A stretch of DNA of 64,000 nucleotides from Glutinoglossum americanum (lineage: Eukaryota; Ascomycota; Geoglossomycetes; Geoglossales; Geoglossaceae): the NCBI GenBank assembly GCA_020080175.1, contig JAGHQL010000003.1, forward strand, positions 124,001 through 188,000, given 5' to 3'. Shown one piece after another: positions 33,582 through 46,391 of the stretch; position 1 is the first letter of the stretch, and each line of letters opens with the position of its first letter. Below the pieces are notes generated by a model, which did not search any database, was not told the origin of the DNA, and saw only the letters and a list, made by a program, of their open reading frames with translations. The position numbers and the translations under genes are program-made.

Positions 33582-35444
33582 TTATTGGGCAGCAGCCACA
33601 CACCAATGTCGGTGATACACCCAAGCACTCTTCTGACACTCCTTGCTGCAATATTTAGTACGGCGACAGCGGCGGCACTTCGCAAATTGTCTTGTGTACT
33701 CCTCCCACTTGCCGCACTGGTAATAAGCGCACTGTCTGATACCGCCTCTGGAATCATCCTTACGGCACAGGTTCCTCATAACCACACCAGCCCAGTATTG
33801 CATGTCTTGTGAATGGTGTCGAACAGTGAATTTTTCAACGAGAGGAAATATGTTAAAGTCGTCTGGTACTAGAAACTCTTCCTCTAGGTCTTCCTCAGAA
33901 GGTTGTGGTTTTAGCCCGTCGTCATCCAGCATTGAAAGCTCGTTGCCAATTTTCAGCTTAGGAACGAGGTGGGATTTTTGGAAGTAAGACCGGAGATTGC
34001 AGTACTTTGAGACGTATGCCAGAAGCTGAAGAGACATTAGAACATCTTCATCCCGAGGCATTGCGGCCAAGACGCCTGGAGGTGGGGGACTATCTAGAAG
34101 GGATCGAGGATAGCTGTTAGGAGGTAAGGTTGGGGGCGTCATGTTGACAGTAGGCTGGGCTGGAGAAAACCCAATGTTTGTACCGTTGGGTGTTCCAGGG
34201 TTTATAATGCTGCCATCTATGGGTGAGCGGTGGGTAATATTGAACGTCTCAGCTTCCTGTGCGTCTGATGCATGGGGGGGTGCCATGGCCAAAGGCGTTT
34301 CCACCTCCTCTAGCATCGAGTCGCGTTCATCCATCCCTCTGATGTTCACGCTCGTTTCGATGTCAACCATAGGTTCTCGCGTATTATCTGGACCGGCAGA
34401 ACCATCAGATGGAATCTCATCACCATTGCCGTCATCGGATTCACCAGATAACGACCGCTGGTGGCGGATCGATGGGCGGCGATGACGACCTCCAGACACA
34501 GAAGACGGTCGCATTGCAGGAGCCCGACTCTGAACGGGCGGATTTGGAGTTGTTGGAGATTCAGGTTGAGAAATTACCCCGGAATGAAATCCAGGAACCA
34601 TGGAAGGAAGTCGGTCAATGTCACGAACGGGACGCAGGCCAAAACCATCGGTTGTGTCCATAGACGGGACAGCTGTTGCTAATGGCTGTACCGGATGGTG
34701 ACGATTCCCGCCTAAATGCTGGAACGTGTGGTGGTGGTGTCTAGCATCATGGCTTCGGTGGTGGTGGTGATGGTGTCGTGGAAATGTAGTTCGTTCAGGC
34801 GGGGATGTCGCGGCGAATGGAGGAATAGATGGCGTAATGTCCATAGCACTAGGCTCGGCTGGATGTTGGTGGTATGCGAGAGGTGATGGTATTTCAATTG
34901 ATGGTGGAGGCGCTTGACGTCTAAATGCACGATGCTCTGGATTGCTAGGTCCTCGCTCAGTGCGGTTGTAGAACGATGCACTCCTGTGCTCGCGAGAGCG
35001 TTGAATTGGTGCGGTGCGTTGGGCATTCCTTTTGGCCTCCGCCTCCGCCTTTTCACGGCATTTATCGATTACCTGAATGTAGTTGTCAAGAATCGTCGCA
35101 ATCACAGGGACCATATCTGCCTCAACAACCCTTGTTCGGACATTTTCAGAACCCCGAACCCCAATGTTGACGACGCATTGAAAAGCAAGATTCCATTTCC
35201 ACATGTTCATCATATCCTTGCTCCGGCCTCCCTTGAGGATGCATACTAATCTCTCCACCCCACCATCAACCGTCAAGATATCACGTATGCGAGCAGACGA
35301 GGTTGTAAGATACGCAAGGTGGTTTAGAGAGTTTATCAGAGGAAGCGTTGATGTGCAATCAAGAGCTCGGCGGTCGTAAAGAGCCGTGGTAATACCCACG
35401 GAAGCTTTATTGACATTGGGAATGCTGAAATTGACTTCTCTCAT
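33582..35444 (-). CDS. samB: MYND-finger protein, SamB/Mub1 type
   Basis: Predicted 620 residues in one exon. The open frame runs further upstream, but the family start MREVNFSIPNVNKASVGITT fixes the ATG at 35444. The N-terminal Arm-like part (ALYDRRALDCTSTLPLINSL, SARIRDILTVDGGVERLVCI) is conserved. The middle is a long disordered stretch rich in His, Pro and Ser, including a His cluster (RHHHHHHRSHDARHHHH). The C-terminus holds the MYND zinc finger, Cys pairs CAYYQC, CRRCRRTKYC and final HRHWC. Mub1 works with Ubr2 and Rad6 in yeast to ubiquitinate Rpn4; SamB affects polarity and septation in Aspergillus. A leader intron (about 35469-35543) is suggested by GTATGT and TCGCAG. Confidence 0.92.
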   Translation of the reverse strand: MREVNFSIPNVNKASVGITTALYDRRALDCTSTLPLINSLNHLAYLTTSSARIRDILTVDGGVERLVCILKGGRSKDMMNMWKWNLAFQCVVNIGVRGSENVRTRVVEADMVPVIATILDNYIQVIDKCREKAEAEAKRNAQRTAPIQRSREHRSASFYNRTERGPSNPEHRAFRRQAPPPSIEIPSPLAYHQHPAEPSAMDITPSIPPFAATSPPERTTFPRHHHHHHRSHDARHHHHTFQHLGGNRHHPVQPLATAVPSMDTTDGFGLRPVRDIDRLPSMVPGFHSGVISQPESPTTPNPPVQSRAPAMRPSSVSGGRHRRPSIRHQRSLSGESDDGNGDEIPSDGSAGPDNTREPMVDIETSVNIRGMDERDSMLEEVETPLAMAPPHASDAQEAETFNITHRSPIDGSIINPGTPNGTNIGFSPAQPTVNMTPPTLPPNSYPRSLLDSPPPPGVLAAMPRDEDVLMSLQLLAYVSKYCNLRSYFQKSHLVPKLKIGNELSMLDDDGLKPQPSEEDLEEEFLVPDDFNIFPLVEKFTVRHHSQDMQYWAGVVMRNLCRKDDSRGGIRQCAYYQCGKWEEYTRQFAKCRRCRRTKYCSKECQKSAWVYHRHWCVAAAQ

Positions 35445-37617
35445 GTTGGTCAGAGTTAGAGGCGACACCTGCGATAAAGCAATTAGATTCCAAGATCCAG
35501 TCGAAGAACTAGACTGTCTAATCAGTAAGATATGCGAACATACCAAAGGTAAATTGATTGATGAAGAAAAAGAGTGAACGGAAATAGCCTGTTAAATCGC
35601 GCAGCCCAGGCGAAATTTGTGTTGAATAAGCCTAAAAATTGATTTCTCAGCGCGCGGCGAAACTTATCGATCGGATGGACTATCGAAAAGCCAACTGAGG
35701 CGACGCCGAAAAAAATACAGATGGCTAGATCAAATGACTGACTGAACGTGTCGTGGTCGGGAGGAAGATGGGGCGGACAAGAGAGGATGTGAGGAGTTGA
35801 GAAGCAGAATAGAAGGTGAAAAGGACGCGCGGGCGGATATGTTGCAGAATCGTAACAGTGTAATCGGCTTGAGCCAACCACAATGTCTCAACAACACTAA
35901 TCCTGGCGAGGTAGTCGAGTACCGAAACTCGTAGGACACAACTGGATGAGCCCACTAAGAGACAAGTAGTTGTCCGTCTCTCAAAGCTCCTTCCCGAGTC
36001 CGACCAAATGCAGACTGTGTGTTGCCGCAGATACTTATCGCCCGGACCAGCGACAACGAAACCAGGTCAGAAGCCGAAAAGAAATCGCCGACCGTCACAA
36101 ATCGGCAATCCACAGCACAGTACTTAGATCGTTTATAAGGTAGGAAGAGGAGGAGGAGGAGAAATTGCGAGGGTGAGGAAGACGTAGGGCAGTTGAGACA
36201 AATCAAACGGTGAGACTGATGAAGGAACAGGAGACCGATCTTGTGTTGCAGCGAGAAGGGGGTTTTAGCGCCTCACGCACCCGCCTCCTCAGCCACTCGC
36301 GGGGCGCCAGTCACGAACACGAACTACTTTTTTCTCAGCCATTTTTTTACCTTTTCTTTTTTCTCCAGAATACGGGATCACCGTGATCAAGTGCTCAGGA
36401 TCTCCACTGTCCAACCTATCTAAGTACCACATGGCCATTTCCCCTACGCCGCGAATTGCTCAATCAAGCCTTTCCTCTCAGTCTTGGCAGGGTTTGGAAA
36501 GGGTCGAATGTTGGCTGAGATCGTCAATCGTATTTGCGAAGTGGTTCCTAGATTCTCCTTTTGAGGTTTGTGGAACAACTCAGCTGTCCTCGGTTCGGAG
36601 ATCCCCTTTCAGGTACAACATACACGACCCAAGCCATATAAGTCAAGGACAGTGTGTATGATAATCCCACAAGCAGAATAAACAAGCTAGTTATCCGCGA
36701 ACTTCCTACTTGGAACCGAAGTTCCAGCAGGGATATCGAGTAGAGTTCGCCCTCACGTATTCGAGGGTACTAATTCAGATTACATTGAGCTTTACGACTA
36801 GACCTTGGCATCGCAATGTTTCACCAGCTACGAGATCCGCCTGTACATTGCATATAGAGACAGTCTGATCTGGATGCTATGCTTAATGTCCCTAAGATGA
36901 AGCGTTCTAGTCTGTTTTGAACTAAGTCACTCAATAATGAGGGCCTCAAACAATTCTAAGACCGCCCAAGTGCCTCAGAAAGGTCCGCATGGTAGTACCA
37001 GACATTTCTATCATAAAGCCCCAGGATCCTGGTATTTCGGCAACCTCTTATCTGGAATCGTCGGACCTAGGTCCCTTCAGCGCCTATCGAAAGACGGGGG
37101 AAAACCATCTAGATACCTACCAGTGGAAACAGGCTCATCGATTGTTCCTAGAGAGCTGCGTGTTCGTCAACGCCACCGGCTTGACTGCTTTGTAATCAAT
37201 GTGTCTTGTTAGCGTTGACGTCAGCCAAGAAAACTATTCCAAGGAACATACGCAACACCAACGATAACCATCGAAGGGAAATCGAGCTGAAAATATCAAC
37301 AATGAAGCCGGTCCCAAGAAAGGGCAGCTACGGTCATTTTCCTGCCTTAATAGCACCGACCTATAAGTTTTGCTTACTCAGCAAATTTGGTCTGCAAGGG
37401 GCAAGCGCGGATCCCGGAGCCGCCAAAGGAGCAACGTTTCAATTCGGATGGCTTTTCATTAGAAAGCTTGAACCACAGCATTCACTCAATTAAACAACAT
37501 TCAATGACGTGTAATTGAGAATGCTCCCCTCGTAAGAGCTAATCAAATCCGCTCAAGTATACGAGTTCAGTTACTAACTATTAGAATTTATAAGAACCCA
37601 CCCCATTCGACGAAGAT
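35445..37617. other. 2.2-kb spacer between divergent samB and DNF3-like genes
   Basis: Contains purine-rich and C/T-rich leader-like parts near 35550-36370. Several ORFs of 60-95 codons (for example 36937-37212 and 36989-37195, overlapping in different frames) have no recognisable similarity. I cannot support a gene here. Confidence 0.45.
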
Positions 37618-40600
37618 ATGACTGAGCAACATGATACTGTGGATAGTGGCGGCATACAACGACGCCACGCCTCCCACCATGATGAGGGTGGTCCACCAGA
37701 TACACGGGGGGCGGGGGACTCGACACAATCTGGAGAGATGGGGCCAGATTGCCCTCCAGTCTCACCCACACCGACGGTCGGTAGGCCTATCCCTAAGGTC
37801 AGATTTTCAGCAGATTTAGAAAGGGCTCGACCTGCAAATGCTCCGCTGTCGGGTTCCCAATACCCACCGCCACCTGCCAACGCTCCTCCAAGTGTTGCCG
37901 GTTCGAGAATGACAAAGCGGCCAGGGGTCACGGATCTCACCATTGATACTTCAACTGCTGCATCAGAATCCTCAGGCGTAGCCCAGAGTAACCGGAACCA
38001 ATCTGGCTCTGTTGATTCCCCACAACAATCACCAATGTCACCCAGCACCCGAGATGGAGGTTATTCTCTGCGGCGATCTCTCTTTTCCAGAAGCATCAAT
38101 GAAAAAGTTGAACCTACGGATCCTTCTCTTGATGACGGTGTCCAGTTAAACAACAGTAGATCCTCTACCACCGAACTCGGACCTGAAGGCTCCACACGAC
38201 GTTCCATGAAGACACCACATCCCACCAAAAGCGAAGGTACTAGAAAGAAGATACCTAAAGTAACGGCTGCGGGTTTATCCTCTCGCCGAGAGCCTCCACA
38301 ATCACCGGCCACCGCCAAAAGAGATCGCTCGAGTTTGGCACTACCGAACTACACATCGTGGAGAAGCCGGAGCACACGCATTGGTTTCTTTGGAAAAGTA
38401 AATTCTGTTTTTATTAAGGCTCGCCAGATTGTTCTTCGAATCAGCGAATTACAGCCAAGCAAAGAAGGAAGAATTATTGATTTGGACGCAACGCGCAAAT
38501 CTGCATTAATCGACGAACGAACTGGTAAAGAATATGTGGGAAATACCATACGGTCAAGTCGTTATACGCTGTGGAACTTTTTTCCTCGACAGCTCTTTGC
38601 TCAGTTTTCTAAGCTTGCAAACTTGTCCGTATCTATTCAAGCCTTATCCTATCAATAAATACTGACGCTATTGCAGCTATTTCTTAGTCATATCAATATT
38701 GCAAATAATACCAGGTGAGACGTTCTGTCCATCGACTCGCCGCTCCTATACTGAGGTGTGAGGGCATTTTAGGTTTAAGCACAACCGGAAGTAGGCGTTC
38801 CTAGATTTAAAGGAGCATTACAGGTCCCGGCTGACATTTTCTCTAGCATACACCACCATTGTACCATTGATGTTTTTTGTCGGTATTTCAATGGCTAAGG
38901 AAGGCTATGATGATCTACGCCGTTACCGGCTCGACAAAGCTGAGAACAACCGGGAAGCGTCGGTCCTGCATGCCTATGAACACGCCCCAGCAACCGAGGA
39001 AATCCCAGCATCGGCCTCTGCAGATCTGAAGCACTGGGAGGCGACAAAATGGAAGGATATTCGGGTCGGAGATATCATTAGACTTAGGCGCGATGAGCCC
39101 AATCCCGCTGATCTGGTCGTTTTACATTCCAAAGGACAGGGTGGTATTGCTTATATCGAGACCATGGCTCTGGACGGCGAAACAAATCTAAAGAGTAAGC
39201 AGGCATCGCCACCACTCCTCAAAAATTGCTGCACTGTCGATGATCTGGCAAAATGCAAGGCACGTATTATTGTAGAAGACCCGAACCTCGATCTTTACAA
39301 CTTCGAAGGAAAAGTGACTGTTGGCAAGGAAACCTCACCATTAACAAATAGTGAGATTATATACCGTGGAAGCATCCTCCGCAACACTGAAGAGGCGCTA
39401 GGCATGGTCATCTACACCGGCGAAGAGTGCAAGATTCGAATGAATGCCACCAAAAATCCTCGGATCAAGGCACCCTCTCTCCAAGCGATTGTTAACAAAG
39501 TGGTTATCGTCATTGTAATATTTGTGGTTTCGCTTGCCATTTTTCATACCGTTGCATATCAGCTTTGGGCCAATCAGACCGAAGAAAAGTCGTGGTATCT
39601 ATCCAATGCTGGTGTTTCATTTTTCCCCATTCTAGCCTCTTTTATCATCATGTTCAATACAATGATTCCACTCTCGCTCTATGTGAGCTTGGAAATCATT
39701 AAGCTGGCGCAAATATACTTTTTGAACGACATCGATATGTATGATGAAGCTTCCAATACCCCTATGGAAGCTAGGACTTCAACAATTAACGAAGAATTGG
39801 GTCAAGTTAGGTAGGGACTTTCCCTCCCCGATCCTCTCTACGGTTTACTGACGGCTAGTAGCTACATTTTTTCCGACAAAACCGGAACGCTAACAGACAA
39901 TTCGATGCAGTTTCGGATGATGAGTGTGGCGGGCACAGCATGGCTTCATAATGTGGATCTCCAAAAAGAAGCTATTGGTGAAGCAAGTCATCATTTTTTA
40001 CACCACAAGATACGCAAGGGTAAGAAACCTACAACATGGTCTGGAATGTTCAATGAGTCGAGGCTTCAGTCTCAAAAATCTGAGTCATCAGCTTCCAAGG
40101 CTCATTCGCCAATTGAAATGTCGGAAGTTCCTCAAAGAGAATCATTTTCATCTCTGAGGGGTTCGCTGCTATCCTATAAGGACTCTCCGCTAGGGTGGAA
40201 GTCTTCACCCAAGTCCACCAAACTACAGCCTCAACTGAACACAAGCATCCTATTACGCTATTTACAAAACAGACCTCATACCCCCTTTGCTCGAAAAGCC
40301 CGGTTCTTCCTCTTGACAATTGCTCTGTGCCATACCTGCTTTCCAGAAATGAAGGAGAATGGCGAAATCGATTTTCAGGCCGCTTCGCCCGACGAATTAG
40401 CCTTGGTGAGGGCTGCTCGGGAAATGGGATACTTGATGGTCGATCGTCAGACGGGAACAATAAGCTTGAAGACCTTCCCGGCTGGGACCGACTCTGACCC
40501 AACAATCGAGTTGTATGAGGTTCTTAGCGTGATAGAGTTTTCCAGCCAAAGGAAGCGCATGTCCGTCATTGTGCGCTTTCCGAACAACCGAATCTGCATA

Positions 40601-43075
40601 ATCTGTAAAGGAGCGGATTCGACTATGATACAGCTTCTAAAACAGTCAGACTTAGCAATCGAGAAGGCCTTAGAGGTTGAGCGACGGGTCAGCAGGAGAA
40701 AGAGCATGGAGGCTCAAGAAGTGCTCAGATTAGGGAGTGAACAAAGTCGAAAGAATAGTCTAAGCAGGTCAAGCTTAAGCTTAAGCCGTCCTAGCATGAA
40801 TCGTCCTAGCATGAATCGTCCCAGTATGTCCGGAATTCAGCTACAGCCCATTCGAGATCAACTCGATTTGCGGGTAAGGGACGGCGAGCAGGCTGCTACA
40901 AAAAAGACACCCATCGATGGCGACAGTGAATATTCTCGGCTGTCTGTCCAGCTCGGAAATCGTAACTCGTTCGCTTTCGGGGAACCCAGAGGTTCGCCTG
41001 AGGAAGAGTTTGGGTACGATATTGTTAGTGAGGCCATTGTATCGGACGAGGAGGCTGTCTTTGAGAGATGCTTTCAACATATCAATGATTTCGCCACCGA
41101 GGGGTTACGGACTCTTCTGTATGGATATCGGTACGTCGACGAACAGGAGTACACGAATTGGAAAAAGATCTACGACGATGCAATGACTAGCCTTGTGGAC
41201 CGCAACGCAATGGTAGAGGAGGCAGGTGAAATTATCGAAAGGGGATTCGATCTAGCTGGGGCAACTGCTGTTGAGGACAAGCTCCAAAAGGGTGTGCCAG
41301 AGGCGATCGATAAATTCCGGAGAGCAAACATCAAGCTATGGATGTTGACAGGCGACAAACGGGAAACTGCCATTAACATCGGCCACTCCTGTCACCTCAT
41401 CAAGGATTACTCCTCCATTACAACTTTAGACCATGAGAGCGGAGAGGTTGAACAGCACATTGCAGCTGCTATTGTGGGTATCAATGGTGGAAGCGTGGCT
41501 CATTCTGTGGTGGTTGTCGATGGCCAAACTTTAGCCCATATTGAGGAAGATGAGACGGTAAAACCACTATTCTTTGAGTTAGCTATACTCGTCGACTCTG
41601 TCATTTGTTGCAGGGCAAGCCCAAGCCAGAAGGCGTCCCTCGTCAAGACAATAAGGAAGAAGGTCAAGCGATCTGTTACTCTTGCTATCGGGGATGGAGC
41701 AAACGACATTGCCATGATACAAGAGGCACATGTTGGAATCGGGATAACCGGGAAGGAGGGTCTTCAGGCTGCAAGAACTTCGGACTACTCTATTGCCCAG
41801 TTTAGGTTTCTTTTAAAGCTGCTTTTGGTCCACGGTCGATGGAACTACATCCGAACATGCAAATATACCGTGGGAACATTTTGGAAAGAAATGGTAAGCC
41901 ACTCGAATACCGATAAGGAGCCCCACTGATAGTCCGCCTTAGCTCTTCTACCTAACCCAAGCCCTTTTCCAAAGGTGGGCTGGCTACACTGGGACTAGCC
42001 TTTACGAGTCTTGGGGTTTGAGCATGTTTAATACCGTACGTCGCTGCCCTTACACGAAGATTCTCTCTTCTAACCGATGCCTAGCTTTTCACCTCTCTAC
42101 CGGTGATCCTTCTAGGAGTTTTCGAGAAAGATCTATCACCTGCTACACTACTCGCGGTCCCAGAACTTTACACAAAGGGGCAGCGAAACGGCGGCTTCAA
42201 CTTCAAAATCTACTTAGGCTGGATGTTCATGGCTGCTTCAGAAGCGGTGGTAGTGTTCTTTCTTATGCTTGTCCTATTTGGCAAGATCACTTTCGCCCAA
42301 GACAATGGTCTCTATGCAATGGGTGTCCTTACATACAGCGCCGTCGTAATACTCATCTCAATAAAATTACTGTAGGTGGATTCTGCTTCTACGCGAGACA
42401 ATTTACTTACCGATCTTAGTCTCTTAGAAATGCACAACAAGTCCGTTGTGTCTGCGATTGGCATCATTCTATCCGTCGGTTGCTGGTTCTTGTGGAACCT
42501 AAGCCTTTCCTCCTTCTACAAAAACAATGTCATCTACAATGTCAAGGACGGTTTATTACAACGCTTTGGCCGAAGCGCGACTTGGTGGCTTGTCCTGATA
42601 CTGGTGGTATCTTCCTGCGTTATTATTGAATTTGCTGCCACATCCATCAGATGTGCATATTGGGCCTCGGACGTAGGTGCAACCACCCCAAGCACCTGGT
42701 CTTGCTAATCATAGCAACAGGTGGACCAATTCCGTGAATATGAGAAAGACGTTGGACTTCGCAGGCGTTTCGAAGAAGCAGCTTCTACTGAACTCCAGCA
42801 AGGGCGAGATCGGGGCAGTAAGAAAGCTAGCGCTGATCTTAAGCCCGAAAGTGAGGTTCAAGAGCTGTTAGACCAGCCACAAATGATGGAGGAAGGAAAA
42901 GTCCTCTAGACAGATCCTCCGCAGAAGATGCTCTTCAGATCAGCTATCTCCGAGGCCTAGAGTTGCAGAGCCTTCAGACGCCGGAATTGATGGGAATGCC
43001 AGCTCCAGGCTTTCCGTTGATGTCCACGACCTGCTCTCCAAGAGATTCGGATCGATCAAGCGCATCCGAAGATGA
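37618..43075 (+). CDS. DNF3: P4-type ATPase, Dnf3-like phospholipid flippase
   Basis: Predicted 1668 residues from ten exons: 37618-38624, 38677-38714, 38773-38790 (18 nt), 38847-39810, 39859-41893, 41943-42035, 42085-42371, 42420-42672, 42721-42900 and 42944-43075. It moves aminophospholipids to the cytosolic leaflet of Golgi/plasma membranes, usually with a Cdc50-family partner. P4 marks: DGET in ALDGETNLKS, the phosphorylation motif SDKTGTLT (Asp about 682), KGADSTM and GDGANDIAMIQEAH. A long disordered N-terminus and an insert in the nucleotide-binding domain with a repeated RPSMN unit fit the Dnf3 branch. The stop at 42907 is bypassed by a 43-bp intron, giving the conserved-looking tail SVDVHDLLSKRFGSIKR; this last junction is tentative. 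Confidence 0.88.
40787..40831 (+). repeat. Three 15-bp in-frame tandem repeats (RPSMN)
   Basis: Two identical and one diverged copy of a 15-bp unit that encodes Arg-Pro-Ser-Met-Asn, inside the DNF3-like gene. It follows a short AAGCTTAAGCTTAAGC repeat (40772-40787). In-frame length changes would be tolerated in this disordered insert. Confidence 0.85.
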
Positions 43076-46000
43076 GACACTCTGGCGAGAGACTGCACAT
43101 ATCGCCGGGATGCGAAGAACTAGCGACTGGATATTCCGACTTGTCGGGAACTCGCGAATGATAGTATTCGAGGAACAGCGTTTTGGTAACGGCTTGCGTA
43201 GGGGAAAGCTAGTCCTTGTGGAGGGACTTTTGTTTCCTTACACCGTAGCGCTCTAAATGTCTGCATAATAGACGAGGCGTTTTGTATGGAGTAATTCCGT
43301 TGAACTTTTCCTTTGATAGATGCATTGTATTATCGCCAGAGGTGGCTCTTTCGTCATGGGGTTCGGGAAACCGGGCAATCGTCCCTGCACGCATACCCAG
43401 GGTTTTTAGCTTTTCGCAGAGTCAACCCGGAGTAATGGAGGTTTCAAGGATTTCATTTATTTGTCTTGAGACTAGCCTTGATACAAGCCCTCGGGAATTC
43501 TTGCATCGTCGACTTCTCTTCGGTCCCCTCTGGTGATATCCCCAATTTTGATTGATTGATCCCTCCACATGGCCACTTGATACGCACGCAGTCGTATTAG
43601 TATGTAGTAAGTAGTAAGTATGCTTATGGGACCCGCCAAGCTGGAACCCACCGCGCCTCGCAACCGAGAAGCCTAAGCACCGCGAATAAAGCCCGTGGGC
43701 GGGTGGAAACGTAAAGAGGGGAAGAGCGGTTAAAGGCTCTCGGTTTGAAAGGCAAATTAAATGCGGGTAAAGTTAGAACACAACAAAGATCCCAAACCGG
43801 CGCCTTGTGGGACTGGATTTCTGACGTGAGAACCTATCTTGGAGCGTGCGGTTGCAAGTCGAGGGCGGGAATGGGTTTTACCATCGTTCTTGTCGTCTAA
43901 TCCTGTACCAACAACGCAATGCGGATGAGGAAGAGTTAATGCTTCTCTCCGAGACGCTCGTTACTCAGCTGTGGAAGGCGAAACGCTTCTCCAACGGCGG
44001 TTCTAAGCAGACGACGGAATCGCTGCCCGGGGGTGTGTATTCTTTATTCCCCGTGTACATCATTTACCAGAATTTTTTTTTTGTGTGCGAGAAAGGAAAA
44101 AAAAACCCTTATGAAGCAAACCAATCAGAATCTAAGCGTTGGAGATGCTGTCGGATTCTTTCCTGGCATTTTTGGCTAGTGATATATGGATCTAAAAATG
44201 TTTCCCGCCTTAACCGCTACTTTGCCTTCCGTCCTGATAGCTAGAGAGCTAGAGAGGTTGGAGAGAACCTGACCAAAACAAGGACGCTCGCGAGTCTCAG
44301 GTAGAGAGTCGTGTATCGTTAGCTGTCAGAATTCTACTGCCTGTGGCTGTCGAGATCACGAAGATCCTCCTACGTTAGTCACGTTGCAATCTCGTTCGGT
44401 TAAGCAGGTACCATCGCCTTTTTCGCTCTACCTACCTATTACGGACGCAAACATTCTTCATAGAGAATGCCTACGGGCGCGTAGTACCTGAGTGCCTGGC
44501 ATTTGCTCACTGAGCTATCCTTGCGCGTACATACGTGAGAGCATACACGATGTTGCCCGGGGTGTCGAGCCTCCTTGCGTGGCAGACTAGGAGATCCGTC
44601 GATGGGCTGAGGAATGAAAAGAAAGGCTTTCTGCTGTGTGGTGCTCGTGTCTCTCGTCGGCTGCAACGAGGCTTGTTATTTGACCGAGAATGGGTTAACG
44701 CGCCAGCCAATCCAATTGCCCCTTTTGAGGTAAGAGGTTGATTGGCTCAGTGCAACCGGATTACCTAACCCAGCTGCCGGCGACCTCAGCGGCTTTCAAT
44801 TGTTGCACGTTACACAGGTGCATCCAGCACCTCCCCACGGCCTGAAGCCGTGGTTATTAGCCGGATCAAAAGCAGAGGGTGAGTTGCTGCCTACCCTAGA
44901 GTATACCCTAGTGGCCACATACGCAGTATTTTGTACTTTGTATGTATGTGCATCTATGACCGAGGATGGTGCCGATGTCTTCCTAATCGAGGCCATGGGA
45001 TAAATCCTTTTTCTTCCCACCATCGCTGTATTTTCTTGGCAACTGTGGGATCGAGCCAATACGAACGCGTTGTTGCGCATCCTCCAACAAGACAGCCGGC
45101 TAAAGCGCTCGAACGCCGATATACCGTCTGATATATCTGCCTGGCCTGTTGGGATGATTAGTCTTACACCATGGATGGGCAAAGCCCCCTGTCCGATGAT
45201 GCTTCTAGATTTAGATCTCTTTGTCCCTTGAAGCACGGATAGCTGAACGTGATCCATCCGAGGAGCACGGGGCCACAACCTGTTATCCAGGGTGAGTAGT
45301 TCTACGCTACAGAAAGCCAATGACATGTCGAGCGCGTGCTGAGGGCGAAAATGGTGGAAATACTGATCGCAGCGAATTGTGGGACGCGCTCTGCGTATCA
45401 GCCCGCTACATACTGCCGAAAACAAAAGAAACGTGAGCTGCGCGCGAGTCTGGCCCTCGCCCCGCGACAAGCCTGGCCTCTCTCGGGGCTTTAGTGACAT
45501 TGAACGCCGCGGTCGGTGTCTGTGTAGGTGTCTGTCGGTGTGGTGAAACGGGCGCGCCAACAAGGGGTTCAATCCCGGATGCGGTTAACCTTGCACTTCA
45601 GCGTTGTGTTGACGCACCAACGGCCTGTCCAGCCTATGAGGCGACGCCTGGCAGACTTGGGGGCAACGAGGACCTGTCGTACATTAGGATGGGGGCGTGT
45701 CCGACGGGGAGTGCGTGTGAGGATAGCCCTGCATTGCTGCATGCCTTTGTACCTGACACTAAAGGGTCCCTGTGGGTGTGGTGGCCAACTGCGCTAGCCC
45801 TAAACGGTCTTGCCTGGCTCGGCCGGTGCACGACGCCCGTGCAAGAACCTCCTTTTCCCAATCTCTCTCGTTTTCCTCTCCTCACCTCCCCCCGTCCCAT
45901 TCAACCGTCGATATTATATCGCGTCCCTCCACACTCTGGTTCTCTCCGCCTCTCCTTCGACGTTTTTTTTCTTTGCTAATTGCCTCACGGACACCGTCAC

Positions 46001-46391
46001 TCCTTTCGGGTCCATACCACTCCTTCGGCTTCTTTCGAATTTAGTTTTCCTTTACCGTTTTCGGCCTTTCGTTTTCTCCGTGTCGCTCACCCAAGCCGAT
46101 CACCACAACTTCCTGGCATAGATACAGCGAAGCATTCACCAAATCTCTACCGTATCGCTTTGGTCGCCTGACCACAAGAGTCGATACCTACGTTCATCGG
46201 TCTTCGGTGCCTCATCCAGAGCCAACGAGACCTCCACTTTCATTTTCGTCTAGCATTTTGACCTGGCCTTTGAATAACTTCGATCATTTGCCGATCCAAT
46301 ACCCTCCTTGTCGTCGGCATCTTCAGCCTTTTAACGATTTTGGACTTTGATTCATCCCAACTTGAATCGGTCCTTGTTTGCTCCAACGGGT
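43076..46391. other. 3.3-kb gene-poor region with pyrimidine-rich leader
   Basis: From about 45840 to 46391 the plus strand is strongly C/T-rich with few purine runs, typical of a long 5' leader of a regulatory gene. Upstream ORFs (for example 44796-45572 minus and 45494-45979 plus) are long but lack family resemblance and overlap each other. There are GTAGTAAGTAGTAAGTA micro-repeats near 43601-43620. I see no conserved protein gene. Confidence 0.5.

Noticed and set aside
36937-37212. Overlapping ORFs in the samB-DNF3 spacer
   Set aside because: Two frames are open at once with no conserved motif; chance ORFs are likely.
43601-43620. GTAGTAAGTAGTAAGTA repeat
   Set aside because: Too short to be more than a local microsatellite.
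44796-45572. 258-codon minus-strand open frame
   Set aside because: It overlaps other long ORFs on both strands, is rich in Arg/His/Pro from base composition, and has no recognisable motif.
45480-45590. GGTTCAATCC, resembling a tRNA B box
   Set aside because: The flanking bases do not form a T-arm stem or acceptor stem, and no matching A box or anticodon arm is found upstream.
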